A stretch of DNA of 64,000 nucleotides from Ruegeria arenilitoris (GCF_013032445.1 NZ_WQCA01000006.1:124001-188000); one strand, 5' to 3'; counted from the first letter of the stretch, positions 7,066 through 16,376 are shown. The notes: a model not told the origin generated them from the sequence alone. Made by a program: numbers and translations.

Positions 7066-8223
7066 ATGGATTTACACAGCTCATTTCCCGGCATTGCCGA
7101 CCTGAAACGTCGCGCGCGGCGAAGAGTACCGTTTTTTGTCTGGGAATACCTGGCGAGCGGTACAGGAACCGAAACCACATTACATAAAAACCGGGCCGCG
7201 CTGGATCAGGTGGAAATGCTGCCCTCCATCCTGCATGGCCCGATAGAGTGTGATACCAGCACGCGTTTTCTGGGGCAGGACTTCCCCTTACCCTTCGGCA
7301 TCGCGCCGATCGGGATGTCCGGGCTGGTCTGGCCAAACGCGGAGAAGCTGTTGGCGTGTGCAGCCGCTGATGCGGGACTGCCCTATACTTTGTCCACCGT
7401 CGCCAGCCAGAGCCCCGAGGACCTGGCCCCCCATCTGGGAAAAAACGCTTGGTTTCAGCTATATCCACCGAAAGACCCGGACATTCGCACCGACATTCTG
7501 AATCGCGTCAAATCGGCTGGCTTCTCGACACTTGTTCTAACCGTTGATGTTCCGGTCGCTTCGCGGCGGGAACGGCAAACACGGTCGGGCCTGACTCAAC
7601 CACCCAGGTTGACCCCGCGCCTGCTGGCCCAGATCGCCCTGCGTCCAACCTGGGCTTTGGGCATGGCGCAAAACGGAATGCCCAGGATGCGGACGTTGGA
7701 CAAGTATATAGATGGGCATAGCGCCCTTCCGCCAACGGCTCATGTTGGTTACCTGCTGCGCACCTCGCCCGACATGGACTATGTCAAATGGCTGCGGGAC
7801 GCGTGGGACGGGCCATTTATCGTGAAAGGCGTCATGCGGGCTGACGATGCCCAGAGGCTGCAACATGCCGGAGTTGATGCCATTTGGGTCTCGAATCACG
7901 GAGGTCGCCAGTTTGACGGCGCACCGGCCAGTATCAATGTGCTTCCGGCGATCCGCAGTGCGACTAATCTGCCGCTGATCTTTGACAGTGGCATCGAGGG
8001 CGGGTTGGACATTCTGCGCGCGATAGCATTGGGCGCGGATTTTGTCATGCTTGGGCGCGGATTTTTGTATGGCCTCAGTGCCTTAGGCACACGTGGTCCT
8101 GCGCATGTCATCGACATCCTGCGCCAGGACATGATTGCCAATATGGGCCAAATGGGCCTTCCAAACCTGCAGGAAATCCCGTCGGTAATCCCAAAAGTTG
8201 ATGCTGCAACGCAGCGTGTGTAA
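7066..8223 (+). CDS. lldD: FMN-dependent alpha-hydroxy-acid dehydrogenase (LldD-like)
   Basis: The enzyme oxidises L-2-hydroxy acids such as L-lactate with FMN. The 385-aa product has the family layout: an N-terminal RRVPFFVWEYLASGTGTE, PFGIAPIGMSGL at about 77-87, the phosphate/FMN lysine in FIVKGV at 251-256, and the signature SNHGGRQ at 276-282 with catalytic His278 and Arg281. FDSGIEGG and LGRGFLYG complete the FMN phosphate site. The substrate cannot be fixed from sequence; mandelate or glycolate are alternatives. It is transcribed divergently from uvrD and is followed by pyc, so a role in lactate-to-pyruvate carbon flow is plausible. Confidence 0.9.
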   Translation: MDLHSSFPGIADLKRRARRRVPFFVWEYLASGTGTETTLHKNRAALDQVEMLPSILHGPIECDTSTRFLGQDFPLPFGIAPIGMSGLVWPNAEKLLACAAADAGLPYTLSTVASQSPEDLAPHLGKNAWFQLYPPKDPDIRTDILNRVKSAGFSTLVLTVDVPVASRRERQTRSGLTQPPRLTPRLLAQIALRPTWALGMAQNGMPRMRTLDKYIDGHSALPPTAHVGYLLRTSPDMDYVKWLRDAWDGPFIVKGVMRADDAQRLQHAGVDAIWVSNHGGRQFDGAPASINVLPAIRSATNLPLIFDSGIEGGLDILRAIALGADFVMLGRGFLYGLSALGTRGPAHVIDILRQDMIANMGQMGLPNLQEIPSVIPKVDAATQRV

Positions 8224-8348
8224 GACAATCTCGTCAAAAAGGCGGCGTTTGCGAGCGATAACATGCCGGTTCTACCCAGAAGGACTGATATACGAGCGCG
8301 TATTGTCCGCCTATGAACACGGCCAAACCACCAAGACCGGGACCTGAT

Positions 8349-11300
8349 ATGACCGACTTCAACAAAATCCTGATCGCCAACCGCGGCGAGATAGCCATCC
8401 GCGTCATGCGGGCAGCCAACGAGATGGGCAAACGCACCGTCGCGGTCTTCGCCGAGGAAGACAAGTTGGGCTTGCATCGCTTCAAAGCGGACGAGGCGTA
8501 TCGCATTGGCGAAGGCATGGGACCGGTTGCTGCTTATCTGAGCATTGATGAGATCATCCGCGTGGCCAAGGAGTGCGGCGCTGATGCGATTCATCCGGGC
8601 TATGGCCTTCTGTCCGAAAACCCTGATTTCGTGGATGCCTGTGTGCAGAACGGCATCACCTTTATCGGCCCCAAGGCGGAAACCATGCGCGCCCTTGGCG
8701 ACAAGGCCAGTGCCCGTAAGGTCGCGATCGCCGCTGACGTGCCGGTCATCCCGGCAACCGAAGTTCTGGGCGATGACATGGCCGCCATCAAGGCCGAGGC
8801 CGCCGAAATCGGTTATCCGCTTATGCTGAAGGCCAGCTGGGGCGGCGGCGGGCGCGGCATGCGCCCGATCCTGTCCGAGGACGAGCTTGAAGAAAAAGTG
8901 CTGGAAGGCCGCCGCGAAGCCGAAGCCGCCTTTGGGAACGGCGAGGGCTATCTGGAAAAGATGATCACCCGCGCGCGCCACGTCGAGGTTCAGATCCTCG
9001 GCGACAAGCATGGTGAGATTTACCATCTGTATGAGCGGGACTGCTCGGTCCAGCGCCGGAACCAGAAGGTCGTGGAACGCGCCCCTGCCCCGTATCTGAC
9101 GGAAGAGCAGCGCGCCGAGATTTGTGATCTGGGCCGCCGTATCTGCGCCCATGTGAACTACGAATGTGCCGGTACTGTCGAATTCCTGATGGATATGAAC
9201 ACCGGCAAGTTCTACTTCATCGAGGTGAACCCCCGCGTACAGGTGGAACACACCGTCACCGAAGAAGTGACCGGCATCGACATCGTTCAGGCTCAGATCC
9301 TGATTGCTGAAGGCAAGACGCTGGCCGAGGCTACTGGTAAAGCCAGTCAGGACGAGATTCGCCTGAACGGCCACGCGCTGCAGACGCGCGTGACAACCGA
9401 GGACCCACTGAACAACTTCATCCCGGATTACGGTCGCATCACCGCTTATCGCTCAGCCACGGGTATGGGTATCCGTCTGGACGGCGGCACCGCCTATGCA
9501 GGTGGGGTAATTACACGCTATTACGACTCGCTGCTGACCAAGGTCACCGCTTGGGCACCAACGCCCGAGAAGGCAATTGCCCGGATGGACCGCGCCCTGC
9601 GTGAATTCCGCGTACGCGGAGTGTCCACCAACATCGCTTTTGTTGAGAACCTGCTGAAACACCCGACCTTCCTGTCGAATGAATACACTACCAAATTCAT
9701 CGACGAGACACCGGACCTGTTCCAGTTCAAGAAACGCCGCGACCGTGGCACCAAGGTTCTGACGTACATCGCGGACATCACCGTCAACGGCCACCCTGAA
9801 ACCAAGGATCGTCCCGAGCCGCGGGCCGACCTGAAGGAAGCTAAGCCCCCTGCGATGAAGGGTGAGCCCAAAATGGGCACCCGCAATCTGCTGGAGCAAA
9901 AAGGCCCGCAGGCTGTGGCCGACTGGATGAAAGCGCAGCGGCAACTGCTGATCACCGACACCACCATGCGGGATGGTCACCAGTCGCTGTTGGCGACCCG
10001 GATGCGCTCGATCGACATGATCAAAGTGGCTCCGACCTACGCCGCGAACCTGCCGCAACTGTTCTCGGTCGAATGCTGGGGCGGCGCGACCTTCGACGTG
10101 GCCTATCGTTTCCTGCAGGAATGCCCGTGGCAGCGTCTGCGCGATCTGCGCGAGGCGATGCCGAACCTGATGACCCAGATGCTGCTGCGCGGGGCCAATG
10201 GTGTTGGCTACACTAATTACCCGGACAACGTGGTTCAGGAATTCGTGCGTCAGGCGTCGCAGAATATCGATGTGTTCCGTGTATTCGACTCGCTCAACTG
10301 GGTTGAAAACATGCGCGTCGCCATGGATGCGGTGATCGAGAACGGCAAAATCTGTGAAGGTACCGTCTGTTATACTGGTGACATTCTGGACCCGGACCGC
10401 GCCAAGTATGACCTGAAATACTATGTCGGTATGGCGAAAGAGCTGCGCGACGCGGGCGCACATGTTCTCGGCCTGAAAGACATGGCCGGTCTGCTGAAAC
10501 CAGCCTCGGCCAAGATTCTGATCCGCGCGCTGAAGGAAGAGGTTGGCCTGCCGATCCATTTCCACACGCACGATACTGCCGGCATCGCCAGCGCCACCAT
10601 CCTAGCCGCCTCCGAAGCGGGTGTGGACGCAGTGGATTGCGCAATGGACAGCTTCTCGGGCAACACATCGCAGGCGACACTGGGCACCGTGGTTGAAGCC
10701 CTGCGTCACACCGAGCGTGACACTGGTCTGGACATCAAAGCGATCCGCGAGATCAGCGACTACTTCGAAGCGGTGCGCGGTCAGTATGCGGCGTTCGAAT
10801 CCAGCCTGCAGGCCCCGGCATCCGAGGTTTACCTGCACGAGATGCCCGGCGGTCAGTTCACCAACCTCAAGGCGCAGGCGCGTTCCTTGGGTCTGGAGGA
10901 GCGCTGGCACGAGGTCGCCCAGATGTATGCCGACGTGAACCAGATGTTCGGCGACATCGTGAAGGTGACACCATCGTCCAAGGTTGTTGGTGACATGGCG
11001 CTAATGATGGTCAGCCAGGGCCTGACCCGCGATGACGTGGAAAGCCCGGATACAGACGTGGCCTTCCCCGAATCGGTCGTGGACATGATGCGCGGCAACC
11101 TGGGTCAGCCTCCGGGCGGCTTCCCCGACACCATCATCCAAAAGGTGCTGAAGGACGAGGCCCCCAACACCGAACGCCCGGGCAAGGATGTTCCCGCCGT
11201 TGATCTGGAAGCCACCCGCGCCGAACTGTCCAAGCAATTGGAAGGCAAAGAGGTCGATGACGAAGACCTTAACGGTTACCTGATGTATCCCAAGGTGTTC

Positions 11301-11786
11301 CTGGACTACATGGGTCGCCACCGCACCTATGGTCCGGTCCGCGCCCTGCCGACGCGTACCTTCTTCTACGGAATGGAGCCGGGCGAAGAGATCACGGCCG
11401 AGATCGATCCGGGTAAGATACTGGAAATCCGCTGCCAGGCTATCGGTGAAACCGACGAGAAAGGCGAGGTCAAAGTCTTCTTTGAACTCAACGGTCAGCC
11501 GCGTGTGATCCGGGTTCCGAACCGTCTGGTGACAGCAACCACACAAGCGCGTCCGAAAGCTGAGGTAGGTAACGCCAACCATGTCGGCGCACCGATGCCG
11601 GGTGTCGTGGCAACTATTGCTGTGACTGCGGGCCAGGAGGTCAAGGAAGGCGACATGCTGCTGACCATCGAAGCGATGAAGATGGAAACCGGCATCCACG
11701 CCGAACGCGACGCGGTGGTCAAAGCTGTCCACGTCCAGCCCGGCGGTCAAATTGACGCCAAGGACTTGTTGATCGAACTGGAATAA
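8349..11786 (+). CDS. pyc: Pyruvate carboxylase
   Basis: Pyruvate carboxylase makes oxaloacetate from pyruvate, bicarbonate and ATP with a biotin arm, refilling the TCA cycle. Domains in order are biotin carboxylase (starting FNKILIANRGEIAIRVMRAA, with ATP-grasp KASWGGGGRGMRP), a carboxyltransferase barrel (TDTTMRDGHQSLLATRMRS), a PYC/allosteric linker region, and a C-terminal biotinyl domain with EAMKMET (biotin lysine near residue 1111). I chose MTDFNK as the start because family members begin there; an in-frame ATG 36 nt upstream gives a non-conserved extension. The length of 1145 aa is normal. Confidence 0.96.
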   Translation: MTDFNKILIANRGEIAIRVMRAANEMGKRTVAVFAEEDKLGLHRFKADEAYRIGEGMGPVAAYLSIDEIIRVAKECGADAIHPGYGLLSENPDFVDACVQNGITFIGPKAETMRALGDKASARKVAIAADVPVIPATEVLGDDMAAIKAEAAEIGYPLMLKASWGGGGRGMRPILSEDELEEKVLEGRREAEAAFGNGEGYLEKMITRARHVEVQILGDKHGEIYHLYERDCSVQRRNQKVVERAPAPYLTEEQRAEICDLGRRICAHVNYECAGTVEFLMDMNTGKFYFIEVNPRVQVEHTVTEEVTGIDIVQAQILIAEGKTLAEATGKASQDEIRLNGHALQTRVTTEDPLNNFIPDYGRITAYRSATGMGIRLDGGTAYAGGVITRYYDSLLTKVTAWAPTPEKAIARMDRALREFRVRGVSTNIAFVENLLKHPTFLSNEYTTKFIDETPDLFQFKKRRDRGTKVLTYIADITVNGHPETKDRPEPRADLKEAKPPAMKGEPKMGTRNLLEQKGPQAVADWMKAQRQLLITDTTMRDGHQSLLATRMRSIDMIKVAPTYAANLPQLFSVECWGGATFDVAYRFLQECPWQRLRDLREAMPNLMTQMLLRGANGVGYTNYPDNVVQEFVRQASQNIDVFRVFDSLNWVENMRVAMDAVIENGKICEGTVCYTGDILDPDRAKYDLKYYVGMAKELRDAGAHVLGLKDMAGLLKPASAKILIRALKEEVGLPIHFHTHDTAGIASATILAASEAGVDAVDCAMDSFSGNTSQATLGTVVEALRHTERDTGLDIKAIREISDYFEAVRGQYAAFESSLQAPASEVYLHEMPGGQFTNLKAQARSLGLEERWHEVAQMYADVNQMFGDIVKVTPSSKVVGDMALMMVSQGLTRDDVESPDTDVAFPESVVDMMRGNLGQPPGGFPDTIIQKVLKDEAPNTERPGKDVPAVDLEATRAELSKQLEGKEVDDEDLNGYLMYPKVFLDYMGRHRTYGPVRALPTRTFFYGMEPGEEITAEIDPGKILEIRCQAIGETDEKGEVKVFFELNGQPRVIRVPNRLVTATTQARPKAEVGNANHVGAPMPGVVATIAVTAGQEVKEGDMLLTIEAMKMETGIHAERDAVVKAVHVQPGGQIDAKDLLIELE

Positions 11787-11813
11787 AACAAGAATCCAGT
11801 TAATCTTTGAAGA

Positions 11814-11844
11814 GCCGCGCAGGAAACTGTGCGGCCTTTTCTTT
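11814..11844 (+). terminator. Intrinsic terminator after pyc
   Basis: The stem GCCGCGCA/TGTGCGGC (11814-11821 with 11828-11835, one G-U pair) is followed by a T-rich run to 11844. It lies 28 nt after the pyc stop. Confidence 0.75.
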
Positions 11845-11863
11845 GATCCGCCGGAGGCCCCTC

Positions 11864-12247
11864 ATGCTTGCAATTACCCCGATCTACGCTGCCCTGATTG
11901 CCATTCTTTACGTTGTGCTCAGTCTCAACGTTATTGCCGTCCGTCGCAGCGCGAAAATATCGGTCGGGGATGCCGGTGACAAAACGATGCTCAAGGCGAT
12001 GCGGACACACTCAAATTGCGCCGAATATGCCCCCTTTGCCTTGCTGTTGATCGCCATGGTCGAATTGCAGGGGGCCAGTGGGCTGATGGTAAATCTGTTG
12101 GGCCTCATGTTGCTGGCGGGCCGTTTGTTGCACGCATATGGGTTTGGTCGAAACCCTCAGATCATGATTCTGCGCCAGATCGGGATGCTGTTGACATTCG
12201 CTGCCATTCTGGTGGCGGCCATTGCTAATCTCGTGATGGCGCTGTGA
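11864..12247 (+). CDS. MAPEG family membrane protein
   Basis: The 127-aa product has four predicted membrane helices. The loop MRTHSNCAEYAPFALLL (about residues 46-62) and the later GRLLHAYGF are the hallmarks of the MAPEG family (membrane-associated proteins in eicosanoid and glutathione metabolism). Bacterial members are usually uncharacterised, and glutathione transferase activity is only a possibility. The ATG at 11864 follows a GGAGG Shine-Dalgarno at 11853-11857; upstream in-frame sequence is the pyc terminator. The neighbours give no further clue. Confidence 0.87.
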   Translation: MLAITPIYAALIAILYVVLSLNVIAVRRSAKISVGDAGDKTMLKAMRTHSNCAEYAPFALLLIAMVELQGASGLMVNLLGLMLLAGRLLHAYGFGRNPQIMILRQIGMLLTFAAILVAAIANLVMAL

Positions 12248-12261
12248 TCCGGGTGGCGGGG

Positions 12262-12414
12262 TCAACCCGCCAAAACCCGCGTTTCAATCAGCGGAGCTTT
12301 CATAAGAACCGGCTTAACTTCACTCAACCTGTCCCCGTCCGGCGCACAAAGCACTGACGTTAATACGATCAATGCAGCAAGCAGTGCCATTTTCATATCT
12401 GCGATCCGTGTCAT
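12262..12414 (-). CDS. Small exported or membrane peptide, unknown
   Basis: A 50-codon frame begins at an ATG preceded by GAGGACAGGAA. It encodes a hydrophobic segment, MKMALLAALIVLTSVLCAP, that reads like a signal peptide or lipoprotein signal, followed by about 27 polar residues. I do not recognise a family. The good ribosome binding site and the signal-like start are the only support. The frame could be extended upstream to 12558, but that would run through the likely tRNA promoter. Confidence 0.4.
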   Translation of the reverse strand: MTRIADMKMALLAALIVLTSVLCAPDGDRLSEVKPVLMKAPLIETRVLAG

Positions 12415-12516
12415 TTCCTGTCCTCGAACCCTCTTGTTTTTTAATGCTCTAGGTCTTGAACGGACGGCGCGCGAGATTCCGTCGAAAGATTTTTCCGTCA
12501 TTTTGTATTTTTCCGC

Positions 12517-12545
12517 TTGCAGCCCCGCGTGGGAATTAATACATC
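12517..12545 (+). promoter_or_regulatory. Probable sigma-70 promoter of the tRNA-Gly pair
   Basis: TTGCAG at 12517-12522 and TACATC at 12540-12545 are separated by 17 nt. Transcription would start about 10 nt before the first tRNA-Gly. Confidence 0.45.
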
Positions 12546-12562
12546 CCTCCTCACTCAACGGC

Positions 12563-12637
12563 GCGGGCGTAGCTCAGGGGTAGAGCATAACCTTGCCAAG
12601 GTTAGGGTCGGGCGTTCGAATCGCCTCGCCCGCTCCA
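12563..12637 (+). tRNA. tRNA-Gly (GCC), first copy
   Basis: The acceptor stem GCGGGCG/CGCCCGC, the anticodon stem TAACC/GGTTA with loop TTGCCAA (anticodon GCC), and the T arm with TTCGAAT are all present. CCA is encoded (12635-12637). It is identical to the second copy 34 nt downstream. Confidence 0.97.
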
Positions 12638-12671
12638 TTGAGAGGTCTTCGGACCAACATATGTATCTGAT

Positions 12672-12746
12672 GCGGGCGTAGCTCAGGGGTAGAGCATAAC
12701 CTTGCCAAGGTTAGGGTCGGGCGTTCGAATCGCCTCGCCCGCTCCA
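12672..12746 (+). tRNA. tRNA-Gly (GCC), second copy
   Basis: This 75-nt gene is identical to the first copy, including the encoded CCA. The two are probably co-transcribed from the promoter before 12563. GCC reads the GGC and GGU codons, the main glycine codons in GC-rich genomes. Confidence 0.97.
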
Positions 12747-12827
12747 GATACCAACCTCTCCAAACATACTGGTTCTTTCGCAGGCTTTGCACCATTCTGG
12801 TTGTATTCCGCAACACAGGATGCCCCG

Positions 12828-13688
12828 ATGTCTGCCTACGTGATCCGCCCCCTTACCGCAGAAGAGTTGCAGGAGGCTGTGGATTGGGCCGGACACGAAG
12901 GATGGAACCCCGGCCATCATGATGCCGCTTGTTTCCATGGTGCAGATACTGACGGGTTTCTGGGCGGGTTTCTGAATGGTGAGATGATCGCCTCTATATC
13001 GGTCGTCCAATACGACGACGCGTTTGCGTTCCTCGGCTTCTATATCGTCCGGCCCGAGCACCGAGGCTCTGGCCACGGGCTTGCGATCTGGCAGCATGCA
13101 CTGGAAAACTGCGCCGAACACAACATTGGGCTGGATGGAGTCGTCGACCAGCAGCACAACTATCGCAAGTCTGGCTTTACTTTCGCCTACAACAATCACC
13201 GCTTCTCGGAGACCGTAACGGGAATTCGGCGGGCACTAGCACCATCGACTGGTGTCGAACCCCTCACCACCGCCTCCGACGCGTTAATTGCTTATGACCG
13301 CCAACTCTTCCCTGCCCCACGCGACGCGTTTCTGCAAAGGTGGATCAGCGCGCCAACCCATATTTCGCGCGTGTATTCCGAGGACGGTCAAATCAAGGGC
13401 TACGCAACGATGCGCCCGTGCAAGAATGGTTACAAGGTCGGACCACTGTTCGCAGACCGCGCTGACATAGCCGAAAGCCTGCTGGCCAGTCTATTGGAGA
13501 CTTTGCCGACGAAACATAGCGGGCACGAGGTTTTCATCGACATACCGCAACCGAATGAAGCTGCTTTTGCACTGGCCACGAAGCTTGGGCTAGAGAAAGT
13601 ATTTGAGACAGCCCGGATGTACTCCAATTACAAGCCGGATATCGATCTGAGCCGTATATTCGGCGTCACGACGTTTGAGTTGGGCTAA
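12828..13688 (+). CDS. GNAT family N-acetyltransferase, two-domain
   Basis: The 286-aa product has an N-terminal GNAT fold: YVIRPLTAEELQEAVDWAG, then the acetyl-CoA-binding region FYIVRPEHRGSGHGLAIWQ at about 76-95. A second GNAT-like half follows (Acetyltransf_18 type), with IKGYATMRPCKNGYKVGPLFAD. Such proteins acetylate small molecules or amines, and the substrate is not evident. I start at ATG 12828, since upstream in-frame sequence is the second tRNA. The gene lies alone 82 nt after the tRNA pair and may be read from the same promoter. Confidence 0.85.
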   Translation: MSAYVIRPLTAEELQEAVDWAGHEGWNPGHHDAACFHGADTDGFLGGFLNGEMIASISVVQYDDAFAFLGFYIVRPEHRGSGHGLAIWQHALENCAEHNIGLDGVVDQQHNYRKSGFTFAYNNHRFSETVTGIRRALAPSTGVEPLTTASDALIAYDRQLFPAPRDAFLQRWISAPTHISRVYSEDGQIKGYATMRPCKNGYKVGPLFADRADIAESLLASLLETLPTKHSGHEVFIDIPQPNEAAFALATKLGLEKVFETARMYSNYKPDIDLSRIFGVTTFELG

Positions 13689-13752
13689 CGGGCCCGCTTA
13701 TTATCCAAAGTAAGTACTCAATGCATTCAAGAAATTCGGGGACGTCTTTCGA

Positions 13753-14352
13753 ATGATAGGGAACCAACAAAAGCGCCTCCTGCTCGATGTTTTCGAAAAT
13801 CTGCCAGGTTTGAGCTTTCTGGTACTGTCCCGCGCCACGGATGACTTGCGTGTGACAGGATGGGTCGGGACTGTATTGGCGGCGGTCGTTTGTGTTGCGT
13901 ATCTGAAAAAACTGATGAGTCCGCACCCCATTTTGCTGGGCATCAATCTCTTCATGGTCGCGATCACGCCGCTGATTGAAGTGCTGTTTCTGGCTGGCAA
14001 CAGCCATGCCGCAGGTATGATGATCGCAAACATCGATTCTCTTGTTCTGGGCAGCGTGTTTGCGACCGGTCTTTACCTGACCTTGTTTTCTCGCAACGGG
14101 TTTCTGACCTACAAACCCGAAAATGCCCAACAGGCGCGCAGGCACGCTGCGGTTTTACTGACGATCAGCGCAGCCGGTATCGCTTGGTCGCTGCTAGCGG
14201 GTGGAAATCATCTGGTAACTCTTGCTCTTCCGCTGATGCTGCTGTTTGGCCTGCTACAGTTGCTTCGCGCTGGCGCGGCGGACAGGCAATCGAACAGCGG
14301 CGCTGCACTGGTCGTGGCCCAACACCCCCCTGCTTCGGAAACGGTGATCTGA
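13753..14352 (+). CDS. Integral membrane protein, unknown function
   Basis: This is a 199-aa hydrophobic protein with about five membrane helices (roughly residues 35-55, 60-82, 90-112, 130-148 and 152-170). I do not recognise the family. A charged loop (SRNGFLTYKPENAQQARRHA) separates the third and fourth helices. The start is uncertain because no clear Shine-Dalgarno precedes the ATG. It is convergent with the AsnC-domain gene, with 1 nt between the two stops. Confidence 0.65.
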   Translation: MIGNQQKRLLLDVFENLPGLSFLVLSRATDDLRVTGWVGTVLAAVVCVAYLKKLMSPHPILLGINLFMVAITPLIEVLFLAGNSHAAGMMIANIDSLVLGSVFATGLYLTLFSRNGFLTYKPENAQQARRHAAVLLTISAAGIAWSLLAGGNHLVTLALPLMLLFGLLQLLRAGAADRQSNSGAALVVAQHPPASETVI

Positions 14353-14353
14353 C

Positions 14354-14593
14354 TCAGAACGCCTTGAAGGTCATCGTGGTCAGGGACCGCTCAATGTTGG
14401 GAATCACCAGCAGATTTTCGTTGATGAAATGGCCAACATCCTCGGTTTCCGGGATGTAGAGTTTCAGCAGCAGGTCAAATTCTCCGCTGGTCGAATACAG
14501 CTCGGAGTGGATTTCGCGCAGGGCGATTTCCTCGGCCACCTTGTACGTGGTGCCGGGTTTGCAGCGGATCTGGATGAAAACGCAGGTGGACAT
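14354..14593 (-). CDS. Stand-alone Lrp/AsnC ligand-binding domain protein
   Basis: The 79-aa product is only the C-terminal RAM domain (AsnC_trans_reg) of Lrp/AsnC regulators: CVFIQIRCKPGTTYKVAEEIA, SGEFDLLLKLYIPE, VIPNIERSLTTMTF. No helix-turn-helix is present, and the upstream frame gives no homologous sequence. Such stand-alone domains bind amino acids and may pair with full-length Lrp proteins. It is divergent from hisB, so a sensing role near histidine synthesis is possible but unproven. Confidence 0.88.
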   Translation of the reverse strand: MSTCVFIQIRCKPGTTYKVAEEIALREIHSELYSTSGEFDLLLKLYIPETEDVGHFINENLLVIPNIERSLTTMTFKAF

Positions 14594-14747
14594 GGGCCGG
14601 GCCTTGTTGGTTGACTTGCCCGCAGGCTGACACGGGCCGCGTCCGGGCGCAATCCCCTGCAACAGTTTGCGTTGAATGCGACGGGCGGTCTGGAAATGCC
14701 CGCCCATCCCCGTCTATAAGCGCGCCTGTAGCAAAAGGAATTCGCCC

Positions 14748-15335
14748 ATGCGCAGCGCAAAGATCAGCCGTCAGACCGCCGAGACTGAGATCTCGGTCGA
14801 GGTCAATCTGGACGGCACCGGCCAGTACGACAACCAGACCGGCGTTGGCTTCTTTGACCATATGCTGGACCAGCTTGCGCGCCATTCTCTGATCGACATG
14901 ACGATCCGCGCCAAGGGCGATTATCACATCGACGACCACCACACGGTCGAGGACACCGGCATCGCGCTGGGTCAGGCTTTGACGCAGGCTTTGGGCGACA
15001 AAAAGGGCATCCGTCGCTATGGCGAGTGCCACCTGCCCATGGACGACGCGCAGGTGCGGTGCGCGCTGGATCTGTCGGCGCGCCCGTTCCTGATCTGGAA
15101 TGTGGACCTGCCGACCCAGAAGATCGGCACATTCGACACCGAGTTGGTGCGCGAGTTCTTTCAGGCGCTCAGCACCCATGGCGGTATCACGCTGCATATC
15201 GACCAGTTGCACGGGTTCAACAGCCACCACATCGCCGAGGCGGCCTTCAAAGCCGTTGCCCGCGCCCTACGGCTGGCAGTCGAAACCGACCCGCGCAAAG
15301 CGGATGCGATTCCGTCCACCAAGGGTGCGCTGTAA
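14748..15335 (+). CDS. hisB: Imidazoleglycerol-phosphate dehydratase
   Basis: HisB dehydrates imidazoleglycerol phosphate to imidazole-acetol phosphate, the sixth step of histidine synthesis. The 195-aa monofunctional form shows the two metal-binding repeats: [16 protein letters not shown] with [14 protein letters not shown], and later [20 protein letters not shown] chose ATG 14748 after AAAAGGAA, since the upstream frame is not conserved. The next gene, hisH, starts immediately after the stop, so the two are coupled. Confidence 0.97.
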   Translation: MRSAKISRQTAETEISVEVNLDGTGQYDNQTGVGFFDHMLDQLARHSLIDMTIRAKGDYHIDDHHTVEDTGIALGQALTQALGDKKGIRRYGECHLPMDDAQVRCALDLSARPFLIWNVDLPTQKIGTFDTELVREFFQALSTHGGITLHIDQLHGFNSHHIAEAAFKAVARALRLAVETDPRKADAIPSTKGAL

Positions 15336-15974
15336 ATGCTGACCGCCATCATTGACTACGAGAGCGGCAACCTGCACTCGGCCGAAAAGGCATTTCAGCG
15401 CATGGCGCGCGAGGTTGAGGCGGGCGAAGTCGTCGTAACCTCGGACGCAGATGTCGTCGCACGGGCCGACCGGTTAGTTCTGCCCGGCGACGGAGCTTTT
15501 CCCGCCTGCGCCGCCGAACTGCGCGGGCACAAAGGCATCTATGACGCGATGGTCGAGGCTGTCGAACAGAAAGGCCGCCCGTTTCTGGGGATTTGCGTCG
15601 GGATGCAACTGATGGCCTCAAAGGGTCACGAATACACCGAAACCGACGGTCTGGGCTGGGTCTCAGGCGACGTGGTGCGGATCGAACCTTCGGACCGGGC
15701 GCTGAAAGTCCCGCATATGGGCTGGAACGATCTGGTTCTGGAATGCGAACATCCCGTGTTTGACGGGGTGGAATCCGGCGACCACGTCTATTTCGTCCAC
15801 TCCTACCATTTCCGCGTCAGCGATCCGGCGCAGCGGTTGGCTTATGTGGACTATGGGCAAGAAGTCACGGCCGTGATTGGCCGCGACACGATGGTTGGGA
15901 TGCAGTTCCACCCGGAAAAAAGCCAGGATGTAGGCCTGCGGATGATCGGGAACTTCCTGACCTGGGCTCCGTAA
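15336..15974 (+). CDS. hisH: Imidazole glycerol phosphate synthase, glutaminase subunit
   Basis: HisH hydrolyses glutamine and channels ammonia to HisF. The 212-aa class I glutamine amidotransferase has the opening IIDYESGNLHSAEKAFQR, the nucleophile Cys in FLGICVGMQLM (about residue 88), and the His-x-Glu dyad in MQFHPEKSQ near the C-terminus. The gene abuts hisB. Its partner hisF is about 5 kb away, beyond hisA and unrelated genes. Confidence 0.97.
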   Translation: MLTAIIDYESGNLHSAEKAFQRMAREVEAGEVVVTSDADVVARADRLVLPGDGAFPACAAELRGHKGIYDAMVEAVEQKGRPFLGICVGMQLMASKGHEYTETDGLGWVSGDVVRIEPSDRALKVPHMGWNDLVLECEHPVFDGVESGDHVYFVHSYHFRVSDPAQRLAYVDYGQEVTAVIGRDTMVGMQFHPEKSQDVGLRMIGNFLTWAP

Positions 15975-15977
15975 AGC

Positions 15978-16376
15978 TTACTGAATGCGCGTCCAGGTCT
16001 GTCCACGGCAGACCAGCCCCCCCGCAACGCAACCTTTGACAGTCAGTTCGTTCTGGCTGTCCAGGGTCATTTTCGAATTGTAGGTCTTGTCCCGGTCCGG
16101 CGCCCAGATTTTACCATTGGCATAGGTACCGTCGCCCTCCGGCTCCATGTCCCAGATGATCTGTTTGCCCAGATTCTCGTAGGCCAGCTGCTGATTGCCG
16201 GATTTATCAAAGGCACTGTCGATGGTGCCGCAGATCGCGCTACCGCACGGAGCGATGGTGACATGCAGATAACCGCCTTCGTCGCCCGGCTGTGTCTTCC
16301 ACAGACCATCGGCCGGATCGGCTAAAGACGCCGTTGCCAGAACTGCAAAGCCTGCCGCAAGGGTAATTTTCTTCAT
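15978..16376 (-). CDS. DUF2147 family exported protein
   Basis: The 132-aa product begins with a clear signal peptide (KKITLAAGFAVLATASLA). The mature part matches DUF2147: DPADGLWKTQPGDEGGYLHV, then DMEPEGDGTYANGKIWAPDRDKTY, and the C-terminal CVAGGLVCRGQTWTR. It is likely a periplasmic beta-barrel-like protein of unknown role. It lies on the opposite strand between hisH and hisA. Four cysteines in two pairs may form disulfides. Confidence 0.9.
   Translation of the reverse strand: MKKITLAAGFAVLATASLADPADGLWKTQPGDEGGYLHVTIAPCGSAICGTIDSAFDKSGNQQLAYENLGKQIIWDMEPEGDGTYANGKIWAPDRDKTYNSKMTLDSQNELTVKGCVAGGLVCRGQTWTRIQ

Noticed and set aside
7896..9374. A 492-codon frame antisense to pyc and the lldD end
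   Set aside because: It overlaps two well-supported genes on the other strand and has no ribosome binding site or family match.
12563..12746. Duplicated tRNA-Gly as an attachment site of an integrated element
   Set aside because: Both copies are complete with their own CCA and no integrase or foreign cargo lies between or beside them; simple tandem duplication is enough.
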